32,675 nucleotides of DNA from Methylococcales bacterium (GTDB taxonomy: Bacteria > Pseudomonadota > Gammaproteobacteria > Methylococcales > Methylomonadaceae): contig JAUYBJ010000239.1 of NCBI GenBank assembly GCA_030693155.1, positions 1 to 32,675 of the forward strand, read 5' to 3'. Shown here piece after piece: positions 1-7,695 of this stretch. The notes under the pieces were generated by a model that was given only the letters and a program-made list of their open reading frames with translations, was not told where the DNA came from and did no database searches. Position numbers and translations under genes: made by a program. Numbering within the stretch: the stretch's first letter is position 1; the number at the start of each line of letters is the position of its first letter.

Positions 1-2
1 AT

Positions 3-115
3 GAAAAAGATAATGTGGTAGAATTCAAACTTCCGGGAATGAAGATTGACCTGGGGGCAATTGCCAAAGGGTTTGCCCTGGATTGCGCAGTCAAAAAATT
101 AAAGGAGAACAATGT
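3..115 (+). other. ApbE-like fragment fused in frame to hom
   Basis: The residues encoded here include GMKIDLGAIAKGFALD and then AVKKLKENNV. This matches the conserved core of ApbE FAD:protein FMN transferases (typically IDLGGIAKGYAVD followed by a helix ending in G/N-V). It does not match any part of homoserine dehydrogenase. The frame runs on without a stop into hom at about 113-118. The junction is either a genomic deletion or fusion, or a contig mis-join. Because the two enzymes are unrelated, an artefact or a dead fusion is more likely than a working protein. Confidence 0.65.
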
Positions 116-719
116 TGAATACGCCGAAGAATTGGGCTATCGCATCAAACACCTAGGTATCGCCAGACAAACCCCTGAAGGTATTGAATTGCGCGTACAC
201 CCTACCCTCATCCCCGAACGCCGCCTGATTGCCAACGTCAATGGCGTAATGAATGCCGTGTTAGTCAAAGGCGATGCCGTAGGCGCAACCTTATATTATG
301 GCGCAGGTGCAGGTGCAGATCCGACTGCCTCCGCCGTGGTTGCCGATGTCATTGATGTGGTCAGAGCCTTAACCAGCGACCCTGAAAACCGCGTCCCGCA
401 TTTAGCGTTTCAAGCGGATTCATTAGCCGATATTCCCGTCTTATCTGCCGACAGTTTTAAAACCGCCTACTACTTACGTCTGCACGCCGAAGACAAATCA
501 GGCGTACTCGCCGATGTCACGCGCATCCTCGCCGACCACGACATCAGCATCGAAGCCATCACCCAAAAAGAACCCCCCAAAGGTGAAACCATCGTCCCCA
601 TTATCATGCTGACCCAAGTCACCCAAGAACACCGCATGAACGCGGCGATTGCTAAAATTGAAGCCTTAGCGACGGTTAGCGGTAAGGTGAATCGGATTCG
701 CTTGGAAACGTTGGGTTAA
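3..719 (+). CDS. hom: homoserine dehydrogenase, C-terminal part (partial, chimeric N-terminus)
   Basis: Homoserine dehydrogenase reduces aspartate semialdehyde to homoserine in threonine and methionine synthesis. The part visible here is the end of the catalytic domain (GYRIKHLGIA, HPTLIPERRLIANVNG, GAGAGADPTASAVVADV) followed by a C-terminal ACT domain (from about YYLRLHAEDKSGVLADVTRI) that normally binds threonine as feedback inhibitor. The Rossmann NAD-binding domain and the first half of the catalytic domain are absent. The frame is open to the left edge of the window. A GTG at 15 is not a credible start, because the residues encoded from 3 to about 115 resemble ApbE, not hom. True hom sequence begins at about VEYAEELGYR. 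thrC lies downstream, as in many gammaproteobacteria, but accessory genes separate the two here. Confidence 0.85.
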   Translation, partial: EKDNVVEFKLPGMKIDLGAIAKGFALDCAVKKLKENNVEYAEELGYRIKHLGIARQTPEGIELRVHPTLIPERRLIANVNGVMNAVLVKGDAVGATLYYGAGAGADPTASAVVADVIDVVRALTSDPENRVPHLAFQADSLADIPVLSADSFKTAYYLRLHAEDKSGVLADVTRILADHDISIEAITQKEPPKGETIVPIIMLTQVTQEHRMNAAIAKIEALATVSGKVNRIRLETLG

Positions 720-728
720 TTGTTAAAC

Positions 729-765
729 ATCACTCATTCCCATGTGGCGCGTGGGAATGAGTGAT
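729..765. repeat. perfect 14-bp palindrome after hom
   Basis: ATCACTCATTCCCA (729-742) is the exact inverted complement of TGGGAATGAGTGAT (752-765), with a 9-base loop. No T-tract follows on the plus strand, so it is not a classical intrinsic terminator. It is better read as a dispersed intergenic palindrome (REP-like), although it could stabilise the 3' end of the hom mRNA. Confidence 0.6.
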
Positions 766-829
766 AATTAAATATCATTAACCCTATTTTGGGTTCGAAA
801 GCTCACCTCAATCTACGCTCTAGGTAATT

Positions 830-1654
830 ATGGATAATAAAAATATTGATTTTGCATGGAGTGCAGTAGCTCCAATACTTAGTAAATTTGATTTTTACGA
901 CATTAAGAACATTGTCGGACTCGCTGGATTCAATATAAAAATCCTTGATGGTTTAGGTATTGATTCTAGCAATTGGGATAAACCAAATGCTAACCAACTG
1001 GTATCAGAAATAGGTGGACGTTTCTCAAGATTTTCTGACGAAATAAAGCAAAGTTTTTTAAATATTGTTATAGAAGAAATATTAAGTGATAGATATGCAC
1101 GATATAGTCATGAAAATATTGAAGAAAGGTTGCAATACTGCCTTAACCGATTAGGCTGGAAATTAATTGAAAACAAAGTATTACCGATTGATATTTTAGA
1201 TTTATCAGACTTAAATGAATTGGATTTATCTGCGCGAGAAGACTTAATTAAAGCGGCAACAAAATTTCGTGACGGTGATTTAAGCGGTGCAATTCTTTCC
1301 TCATATGCTGCTGTTGAAAATGTAATCGCACAAACATATCAAAATAACAATTTTGGTGAAGTTGATTATGGAAATTCATTTCAAAGTCGATGTAAAAAAT
1401 CATTTGAAGCAACTGGTGTCTATATAGCCATTGATACTCAATTGAGTGATATTGAATGGAAAGACGGTGATATAAAAATTTTCAAAAAAAATCTTGAGGG
1501 TTCGGTCAATAGTGCAGCTTTAGTCTTGCAATTATTGAGAAATAATATGTCAGATGCTCACGGAACAAAGCCAGTAATAAAGCCATTAGCTTTTGATAGC
1601 ATTAAATGGTCGCAAATAATTGTTCGCTTATTAAGCGAAAAATATGATGTATAA
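830..1654 (+). CDS. HEPN / abortive-infection-like protein
   Basis: This is a 274-residue soluble protein of unknown exact function. Its C-terminal half (about residues 135-270) is helical and contains LRNNMSDAHG, an R237-x6-H244 pattern. This fits the Rx4-6H signature of HEPN ribonucleases and the RN...DAHG core of the Abi_C family found in abortive-infection proteins. The N-terminal half has no motif I recognise. The gene is clearly more AT-rich than hom and thrC on either side, and it sits in an operon position where hom and thrC would normally be neighbours, which suggests acquisition. Function (RNA cleavage, phage defence) is inferred from the motif only. The start is ATG with a weak AGG upstream. 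Confidence 0.7.
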   Translation: MDNKNIDFAWSAVAPILSKFDFYDIKNIVGLAGFNIKILDGLGIDSSNWDKPNANQLVSEIGGRFSRFSDEIKQSFLNIVIEEILSDRYARYSHENIEERLQYCLNRLGWKLIENKVLPIDILDLSDLNELDLSAREDLIKAATKFRDGDLSGAILSSYAAVENVIAQTYQNNNFGEVDYGNSFQSRCKKSFEATGVYIAIDTQLSDIEWKDGDIKIFKKNLEGSVNSAALVLQLLRNNMSDAHGTKPVIKPLAFDSIKWSQIIVRLLSEKYDV

Positions 1655-1727
1655 GGTATAAAATTTGATACCCTACAAGATAAAAACTATCCACTAGAAG
1701 TCATAGATTTAAAACTTTAGCAACTAG

Positions 1728-1754
1728 CCCGTATGGAGTGAAACGGAATACGGG
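1728..1754. repeat. short inverted repeat, CCCGTAT...ATACGGG
   Basis: CCCGTAT (1728-1734) pairs with ATACGGG (1748-1754) across a 13-base centre. It lies in the 158-base gap between the HEPN-like gene and the antitoxin gene. It resembles the dispersed intergenic palindromes common in large gammaproteobacterial genomes, and no second copy is seen in this window. I see no gene in this gap. Confidence 0.45.
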
Positions 1755-1812
1755 GAATCATGATAAACCGCCTTTCGTTAATCGAATCCATTGAAAACTA
1801 CAAGGAAAAACC

Positions 1813-2037
1813 ATGCAAGCACAAAAACTAACACTACTGCAACTTGAGTTATTAAAATTATTTAGTTATCCAATTAATAACCAACAACTAGCTGATATAA
1901 AAAATATGTTGGCAGATTATTTTGCTAATCAGGCAACCCAAGAAATGGATAAACTTTGGGAAGCTAATGAATGGAGTGACGATACAATGGATGAATGGGC
2001 TAATGAACATTTAAGAACACCGTATCATCAATCATGA
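1813..2037 (+). CDS. probable antitoxin of a PIN-type toxin-antitoxin pair
   Basis: This is a 74-residue acidic, helical protein with a Trp-rich C-terminus (LWEANEWSDDTMDEWANEHL). I cannot place it in a named antitoxin family. The call rests on size, charge and position: its TGA stop overlaps the ATG of the following PIN-domain gene (ATGA, 2034-2037), the usual translational coupling of antitoxin and toxin. It would bind and neutralise the PIN toxin and probably repress the operon. AAGGAAAA upstream serves as ribosome binding site. Confidence 0.65.
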   Translation: MQAQKLTLLQLELLKLFSYPINNQQLADIKNMLADYFANQATQEMDKLWEANEWSDDTMDEWANEHLRTPYHQS

Positions 2038-2443
2038 GAATTGTTTTAGATACCAATATATTATTAGTTTCTATTGCTAAAAAATCGCGTTATCGAATTA
2101 TTTTTGATAGCTTGATAACTAAAAAATTGATTTAGTTATCAGTAATGAAATATTAAGTGAATATACAGAAATAATCGCTCAAAAAACCAATGAAATTATT
2201 GCCAATAACATTGCTGAGATGTTATTAACGTTGTCGAGTGTACAGAAACAAGACGTTTATTATAAATGGCATTTAATTAATGCCGATGAGGATGATAATA
2301 AATTTGTAGATTGTGCAGTTGCAGGCAATGTCGATTATTTAATCAGCAATGACAAACATTTTAATGAACTGAAAGCAGTAGAGTTTCCAAAATTGATAGT
2401 CTTAACGATTGATGAATTTATGGATTTGCTTTTGAAAATCTAG
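2034..2443 (+). pseudogene. PIN-domain toxin, one-base frameshift
   Basis: PIN-domain proteins of this COG1569-like group are Mg2+-dependent ribonucleases that act as toxins. The first frame (2034-2135) begins MRIVLDTNILLVS, with the first PIN aspartate, and stops early at TAG 2133-2135. The -1 frame continues with LVISNEILSEYTEII, then ADEDDNKFVDCAVAGN and DYLISNDKHF, supplying the remaining acidic residues, and ends at 2443. Adding one base in or just after the A-run at 2121-2126 restores a protein of about 136 residues, normal for the family. As written, the toxin would be inactive. A sequencing error is possible, because thrC nearby has the same kind of lesion. Confidence 0.75.
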
Positions 2444-2472
2444 TTTACACTTTAATCCTATAGGAGACCCTA

Positions 2473-3542
2473 ATGACACATTACACAGGCTTAATTGAAC
2501 GTTACCGTAAGCGTTTACCCGTCAGCGATTCGACGCGCATTATCAGTTTGAACGAAGGTAATACGCCGCTGATTCAGTTGCAGAATATTCCACGTCTTAT
2601 TGGTAAAGAGGTGGATATTTACGTTAAATTTGAAGGTTTGAATCCGACGGGTTCTTTTAAAGACCGTGGTATGACGATGGCGGTGACTAAGGCGGTTGAA
2701 GCGGGTAGCCACGCGATTATTTGCGCGTCAACGGGCAATACCTCTGCGTCGGCGGCGGCTTATGCGGCGCGTGCAGGGATTCGTGCGTTTGTGTTGATTC
2801 CTGAGGGCAAATTGCGCTGGGTAAATTGGCGCAAACCTTGATGTATGATGCGAAAATCATTCAAATCAGCGGTAACTTTGACCAAGGTATGCAGTTGGTG
2901 AAAGAAGTGGCGGATCACGCGCCAGTAACTATCGTAAATTCGATTAATCCGTTCAGAATTGACGGACAAAAAACATCGGCGTTTGATATTGTCGATGCGC
3001 TTGGTTTAGAACATGATAATCATTGTTTACCTGTCGGTAATGCAGGTAATATTACCGCGTATTGGAAAGGTTATACTGAATATGCACGCGATAGAGTGTG
3101 TGGTAATCTTCCTGTGATGTGCGGTTATCAGGCGGCGGGTGCAGCACCGTTTGTGTTGGGTGAAATGGTGGATCATCCTGAAACAGTGGCAACGGCTATT
3201 CGTATCGGGCATCCGCAATCATGGGATTTTGCGTGGACGGCACAACGCGAATCAGGCGGTTGGTTTGATAAATTCACTGATGAGCAGATTTTGGCGGCAC
3301 AAAAAATGTTGTCGCAGTTTGAGGGTATTTTCTGTGAACCCGCGTCGGCAACGTCGTTGGCAGGTGCGCTGCATGACATCGGTTCAGGTAAAATCCCTGA
3401 AGGCAGTAAAATTGTTTGTACCCTGACGGGTAACGGTATTAAAGACCCTGAGATTGCCATGATGCAATGTGCCGATGCCAAACCCATCACTATTGATGCC
3501 AGTCTGGATGCGGTTAAACGCGCCATTTTGGATAGTTTGTAA
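2473..3542 (+). pseudogene. thrC: threonine synthase, one-base frameshift
   Basis: Threonine synthase is a PLP enzyme that converts O-phosphohomoserine to threonine. The first frame (2473-2841) holds the N-terminus, with GSFKDRGM (PLP lysine) and [15 protein letters not shown]. The second frame (in use from about 2812 to 3542) continues with [33 protein letters not shown], a glycine-rich PVGNAGN and CTLTGNGIKDP. The break is at GGCAAATTGCGCTGG (2806-2820). One extra A or T there gives the expected [13 protein letters not shown] and a protein of about 356 residues, the usual length of the short class. AGGAG precedes the ATG. The rest of the coding sequence is intact, so the deletion is either recent or a sequencing error. 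Confidence 0.9.
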
Positions 3543-3601
3543 TTTACTATAAACACAGGGTGGGCAGGTTTTTGCCTACTGCATTAATTTCTTAATATAA
3601 C

Positions 3602-3635
3602 GCCGTTAGGGTGGGCTAAAGTACACTCTAACGGC
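3602..3635. repeat. inverted repeat upstream of the HD-GYP gene
   Basis: GCCGTTAGGGTG (3602-3613) pairs with CACTCTAACGGC (3624-3635) with one wobble position and a 10-base loop. A weaker hairpin (GGTGGGCA...TGCCTACT, about 3559-3581) lies just before it, after the thrC stop. Both lie in the 146-base gap and have the look of dispersed intergenic repeats. Neither has a clear T-tract. Confidence 0.45.
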
Positions 3636-3688
3636 ACATTATCATCTAAAATCACGCACTTTTTGCAGGGTTCAACAATATTACCGCT

Positions 3689-4915
3689 ATGTCTACGTTT
3701 ACGATCAATTTACACGAAGCCGTTTACTCACTATCGAACGCGCTTGATTTGGTGGGTGTCACACACATTCATCACGGTAAACGTGTGGCTTATATAGCGG
3801 CTGAATGCGCAAAACGCTTGGGATGGCAAGATCAGCATCTGGATGATTTATTTCAGGCAGCAATCCTGCATGATTGCGGCATATCAAAAACGGCGGTACA
3901 TTCACGACTCGCACAATTTGAATGGGAACAGAACACAGAACATTGTTTTGTCGGTTCAAAATTATTAGCATCGTGTTCTTTACTGGCGCATTTATCTGAT
4001 GCAGTACTGCACCATCATACTCATTGGTCGGTATTAAAAGACGCAGATATGCCTATGCAAATGAAGCTTATTGCAAACTGTATTTATCTCGCCGAACGAG
4101 TAGATGTACTGTCATTGGCGTGTTTGGTCGATCAATCCAATCTGTTACTCAATCAACACGCGATTACTGACCAGATTGTTGCCAAAATGGGTGATAACTT
4201 TTGCGCTGAACTGGTGGAGGCATTTATAGATATTGCTGAATCGAGTTTATTCTGGTTTACGCTGGAAAGCGGTGATGCCAGTGGTTATACCGCAACATGG
4301 GAAGCGCATACACCTAACAAAGCGATTGAATTCCACGAACTGAAAAGTTTGGTACATATTTTTTCCCATATTGTCGATGCAAAAAGCTCCTATACGAAAG
4401 AACACTCCGATGGCGTAGCCAATTTAGCGCGATTTTTGGGCGAATGTCTTGATCTTCCCGAAGAAAGCTGTGAAATGCTGGAGTTGGCAGGTTTGTTACA
4501 CGATATTGGCAAACTCAGAGTACCCAGTGAATTATTGGAGAAAGAGGGTAAATTAATCGAAGAAGAGTATGCCATTGTCCAAAGACACAGTTTTGATACT
4601 TACGAAATTTTAAAAAACATCAGCGGACTGGAAACCATTACCGAATGGGCATCACAACATCATGAACGACTGGATGGTAACGGTTATCCTTTTCAGATGG
4701 TCAACGGCGCAATATCGCTGGAAGCCAGAATTGTCGCGGTTGCCGACGTGTTTCAGGCATTAGCGCAAACTCGTCCCTATCGTAAAGCCCTCGATGAACA
4801 CGCCATTATGCGCATATTGCGTGAGCAGGTGGATTGCAGACATCTGGATGCAACAATTGTCCTGTGCGTTGAACAACATTTACACGCCTGTTTTAAAGCG
4901 GCTCATTGTCAGTAG
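3689..4915 (+). CDS. tandem HD / HD-GYP domain protein, probable c-di-GMP phosphodiesterase
   Basis: This is a 408-residue cytoplasmic protein with two HD-type domains. The first (about residues 20-180) has an HD pair at H61-D62 and the histidine run HHHTH near 108-112, but no GYP motif, so it is a divergent HD domain. The second (about 215-400) has HDIGK at 271-275 and HHERLDGNGYP at 324-334, the full HD-GYP signature of enzymes that hydrolyse cyclic di-GMP. There is no receiver, PAS or membrane segment, so input may come through the first HD domain. No neighbour makes the target obvious. The gene appears monocistronic, with repeat-bearing intergenic DNA on its 5' side. Confidence 0.85.
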   Translation: MSTFTINLHEAVYSLSNALDLVGVTHIHHGKRVAYIAAECAKRLGWQDQHLDDLFQAAILHDCGISKTAVHSRLAQFEWEQNTEHCFVGSKLLASCSLLAHLSDAVLHHHTHWSVLKDADMPMQMKLIANCIYLAERVDVLSLACLVDQSNLLLNQHAITDQIVAKMGDNFCAELVEAFIDIAESSLFWFTLESGDASGYTATWEAHTPNKAIEFHELKSLVHIFSHIVDAKSSYTKEHSDGVANLARFLGECLDLPEESCEMLELAGLLHDIGKLRVPSELLEKEGKLIEEEYAIVQRHSFDTYEILKNISGLETITEWASQHHERLDGNGYPFQMVNGAISLEARIVAVADVFQALAQTRPYRKALDEHAIMRILREQVDCRHLDATIVLCVEQHLHACFKAAHCQ

Positions 4916-4937
4916 GGCGGTATGTTAAGTGTGGCGT

Positions 4938-4943
4938 TATAAT
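4938..4943 (+). promoter_or_regulatory. candidate -10 box for the SirB-like gene
   Basis: A perfect TATAAT lies 35 bases before the ATG at 4979, in the 63-base gap after the HD-GYP gene. No good -35 hexamer is visible at the standard spacing, so this is only a candidate. Confidence 0.3.
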
Positions 4944-4978
4944 GCCGATTCCTACTCCATTACTTAGAAGAAACCGCC

Positions 4979-5341
4979 ATGATTAAAATGCTTCATCTCA
5001 CCTTCGTCCTGCTCACTCTCGCCGCGTTTGGCGGAAAAATGTTTATCTCAGTGGCTCGCCCTGCACTGCTCGACCACAAAGCCGTTAAAATCGCGCCGCA
5101 CGTTATCAGCTCTTTATTACTGCTCACAGGTATTATTCTGGTTTTTCAGGGAAACTGGCGGGCGGGCGATTACGGCTGGTTGGTTGCCAAAATAATTGTA
5201 TTATTCGGTTTTATCGGTTTGGGCATCATGGCAATGCGCAGTGAAGGCACGAACCGCTGGTTGGCATTTGGTGGTGCGATAGCGTGTTTTATTTATATCG
5301 GTATTGTTGCCGTCAGTAAAAATGCGTTTTTCTTTTTATAA
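4979..5341 (+). CDS. SirB-like four-helix membrane protein
   Basis: This 120-residue protein is nearly all membrane: four hydrophobic stretches at about residues 4-22, 42-58, 67-85 and 93-112. The pattern HLTFVLLTLAAFGGKMF at the N-terminus and the spacing of helices match the SirB family (PF04247) of small inner-membrane proteins, whose biochemical role is unknown. Its stop overlaps the stop of the convergent minus-strand gene by 6 bases. Family assignment is by pattern memory and only moderately certain. That it is a real membrane protein is much surer. Confidence 0.75.
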   Translation: MIKMLHLTFVLLTLAAFGGKMFISVARPALLDHKAVKIAPHVISSLLLLTGIILVFQGNWRAGDYGWLVAKIIVLFGFIGLGIMAMRSEGTNRWLAFGGAIACFIYIGIVAVSKNAFFFL

Positions 5342-6148
5342 AAACACATCTACCTTGCTGATTTGCTGCTCTAGCCAGCGCAATACGTCTTTGCCGTTAT
5401 GCAATTCAGCGGCATCCATCACCAGCGGCTGATGATTAGTTAATACTGCCCAACGGGTCAGTTGGGCTTTTAACTGCGTCTGCGCACTCACAGTAAAATG
5501 ATGCTGCTGAATCAGTTGTTCAAATAGCGGCGTTTGCGGCGGCATTATTAATGCCGCCAATTCGACGGCTTGCAAGATTAATTTTTCTATCGTAGCAACA
5601 TGAGCGGCGATTAAGACACTCACTTCTTTGGCTTGAATCAGATTGGCAGGTGCTGCCTGATTATCAGAAATTACTTTCAAACACTGCACCAGCTCACCCG
5701 TGGTAAAACGGATTGCCGTTTCATAAAACGCCGAGGCTTCCATATCGCATAATTCAGCATGATGGTAATCAAGTTGCGGACGGGAACTGGTTTTAACGGC
5801 ACACGATGGGCAGAGTGCTTTACCGATTAACGGCGGATAATAGTGTCTATGACTCTCCATATCGGTAATTTTATCGGCTAAATATAAATCACCAAGCGCA
5901 TAATCCCGATGCCCTGCCACACCGATATTCATCAACACCGCATAGTCACTGCCTGCAAATAACGCTTGCATATAAGCGATACCCGCCGCCATTGCCGTCT
6001 TGCCTATCCCTGTCACTGTCAAGCAAATATCACCCTGCACATACACCGCAAACGGCTGCACATCGACACATTTTTTCAACTTGAAATGCTCAACCAAGGG
6101 CTTGGCTTCACACGGTAACGCAGTATAAATAAAAATTTTATAGCTCAT
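5336..6148 (-). CDS. nucleoside phosphorylase / nucleosidase superfamily protein
   Basis: This is a 270-residue member of the PNP/MTA-SAH nucleosidase fold (COG0775-like). Visible motifs are TALPCEAKPL at the N-terminus, NIGVAGHRD (phosphate or ribose loop), CDMEASAFYE (the Met-Glu pair that binds ribose) and KVISDN (the base-contacting Asp). It would cleave the glycosidic bond of a nucleoside, but the substrate cannot be read from the sequence. The C-terminal ~70 residues extend beyond the core and look helical. It is convergent with the SirB-like gene and divergent from the DUF2782 gene. The 122-base gap upstream must hold both promoters. Confidence 0.75.
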   Translation of the reverse strand: MSYKIFIYTALPCEAKPLVEHFKLKKCVDVQPFAVYVQGDICLTVTGIGKTAMAAGIAYMQALFAGSDYAVLMNIGVAGHRDYALGDLYLADKITDMESHRHYYPPLIGKALCPSCAVKTSSRPQLDYHHAELCDMEASAFYETAIRFTTGELVQCLKVISDNQAAPANLIQAKEVSVLIAAHVATIEKLILQAVELAALIMPPQTPLFEQLIQQHHFTVSAQTQLKAQLTRWAVLTNHQPLVMDAAELHNGKDVLRWLEQQISKVDVFL

Positions 6149-6270
6149 GCGGTCTTATCACTGTTATTAATGTCTGTCACGCATTGTACTGGCTGATTTT
6201 AGTTAAGCAAATCAGCAAAAATGTAATAAGATAGGGGTAGTTTTTCCATCACGCATAGAAGGAGTCTGCC

Positions 6271-6678
6271 ATGCGCTATTTCATCTTACTACTAAGTACC
6301 CTGCTCGCTTTCCCTGCCTTTGCGATTGACGAGAATACTCCGCCACCGCCGCAGGTGGAAATATCCCCTGAGCAACCCGACATCCCCGCTTCCGCAAAAA
6401 GCGGTAAAACACTGGCACCTGATCGTGATGTCAACGTTACCCGCGAAGCCAATGACTCATCAGATGAAGAGCCTGAGATTCAAATCATCCGCAAAGGTAA
6501 GAGTACCGTTCAGGAGTACCGCCGAATCGGCCGACTCTACATGATTAAAGTCATCCCCGACATCGGTCCTCCATATTACTTTATTGATACCGATGGTAAC
6601 GGATCACTGGAAACGCGCCGTGGTGATCGCAACCTCGATAGCAATGTCAATATGTGGAAAATAATCGAATGGGAGTAA
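6271..6678 (+). CDS. DUF2782 exported protein
   Basis: This 135-residue protein has a clear signal peptide (MRYFILLLSTLLAFPAFA, cleaved before IDEN), a Pro/Glu-rich linker, and a C-terminal domain with EIQIIRKGKSTVQEYRR, YMIKVIPDIGPPYYFIDTDG and NVNMWKIIEW. That is the DUF2782 family (PF11191), which in gammaproteobacteria commonly lies directly before thrB, as here. Its role is unknown, and it probably acts in the periplasm. GAAGGAGT provides the ribosome binding site. The thrB start follows the stop by only 7 bases, so the two genes are probably co-transcribed. Confidence 0.85.
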   Translation: MRYFILLLSTLLAFPAFAIDENTPPPPQVEISPEQPDIPASAKSGKTLAPDRDVNVTREANDSSDEEPEIQIIRKGKSTVQEYRRIGRLYMIKVIPDIGPPYYFIDTDGNGSLETRRGDRNLDSNVNMWKIIEWE

Positions 6679-6685
6679 AGACACG

Positions 6686-7663
6686 GTGTCTGTTTATACC
6701 CCAGTAACCCATTCGCAACTCGAATTTTTTTTTGATCGCTATGCCCTCGGCTCAGTCATTACGTTTGAGGGCATCACCAATGGCATCGACAACACCAATT
6801 ACTTTGTTGATACCACACAAGGCAGTTTTGTAGTAACGCTGTTTGAAAGCCTGAGCATGGATGAATTAACCCCCTATATCAAACTTCTGACACGACTGAC
6901 CAACTATCATATCCCCTGCCCCAGCCCACAACTTGATAAAAAGGCAGTCTCTCTGCGGATGCTGAACAATAAACCAACGGCCGTGTTTAAACGCTTATCG
7001 GGCATCGTCATCAAATGCCCGACATACGCACACTGTCAACAAGTCGGCTTACAACTTGCTGAGTTACACGACTACACACAAAACTATCATTTTCCGATAA
7101 GCATCAACATATTAGCTGAATGTAAAACCCTATTTGCCCAACTGGATACCCAGCTAACGGAAACCGACCGTGAATTAATCACCGATGAGCTGGGTTTTCA
7201 AACCCGACATTATCCGAATAACTTACCGCGTGGTGTCATACACGCCGACTTATTCAGGGATAACGTCTTATTTGATGGCGACAAACTCAGCGGCATACTG
7301 GATTTTTACAGTGCAGGAACAGGCGATTTACTGCTTGATTTGGCCATCACCGCCAATGACTGGTGTTGTGATAACGGCAAACCGAATGCCAGTAAAGTGA
7401 CCGCATTATTGTCCGCTTATGAAACCTTAAGACCGTTACACAATGAGGGAAAACAGCACTGGCTAACCCTGCTAAGAATAGCCGCATTGCGCTTTTGGCT
7501 ATCACGACTCACACACCAGCTTTACCCGCGTGAGGGCGAAATTACCCAACAGAAAGACCCGCTGTTTTTTCGCCGCCTACTGGAACAACACCGAAACGGC
7601 ACAGAACAAAAACAACCGACTTTTCACAAAGCCGTGAATACTACCGCCCGTTCTACGCTATAA
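6686..7663 (+). CDS. thrB: homoserine kinase, APH-fold type
   Basis: The enzyme phosphorylates homoserine to O-phosphohomoserine, the substrate of ThrC. This is the aminoglycoside-phosphotransferase-fold form found in pseudomonads and relatives, not the GHMP form of E. coli. Motifs are [13 protein letters not shown] (nucleotide loop, about 29-41), [14 protein letters not shown] with the catalytic Asp at 188, and LDFYSAG with the Mg-binding Asp at 206. At 325 residues it is a normal length. The start is GTG, chosen because GGGAG lies 12 bases upstream and the N-terminus fits the family. Together with hom and thrC it completes the threonine branch, though these genes sit about 3 kb apart. Confidence 0.93.
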   Translation: MSVYTPVTHSQLEFFFDRYALGSVITFEGITNGIDNTNYFVDTTQGSFVVTLFESLSMDELTPYIKLLTRLTNYHIPCPSPQLDKKAVSLRMLNNKPTAVFKRLSGIVIKCPTYAHCQQVGLQLAELHDYTQNYHFPISINILAECKTLFAQLDTQLTETDRELITDELGFQTRHYPNNLPRGVIHADLFRDNVLFDGDKLSGILDFYSAGTGDLLLDLAITANDWCCDNGKPNASKVTALLSAYETLRPLHNEGKQHWLTLLRIAALRFWLSRLTHQLYPREGEITQQKDPLFFRRLLEQHRNGTEQKQPTFHKAVNTTARSTL

Positions 7664-7664
7664 T
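7659..7664 (+). promoter_or_regulatory. candidate -10 box for glyQ
   Basis: A perfect TATAAT overlaps the thrB stop codon and lies 31 bases before the glyQ GTG, followed by TGCCCACTTTTTATC. A recognisable -35 is not obvious, so strength is uncertain. Its position suggests glyQ can be transcribed independently of thrB. Confidence 0.4.
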
Positions 7665-7695
7665 TGCCCACTTTTTATCTACTGAACAAGCCGCC

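Noticed and set aside
729-765. Intrinsic terminator after hom
   Set aside because: The stem is perfect but no T-tract follows, so it is listed as a palindromic repeat instead.
2121-2820. Programmed -1 frameshifting in the PIN toxin and thrC
   Set aside because: Neither site has a proper X XXY YYZ slippery heptamer (T AAA AAA and C AAA TTG contexts), and neither family is known to use frameshifting. Single-base loss is simpler.
3173-3556. 127-codon minus-strand frame inside thrC
   Set aside because: It is the complement of conserved thrC sequence. No homology or start context supports it.
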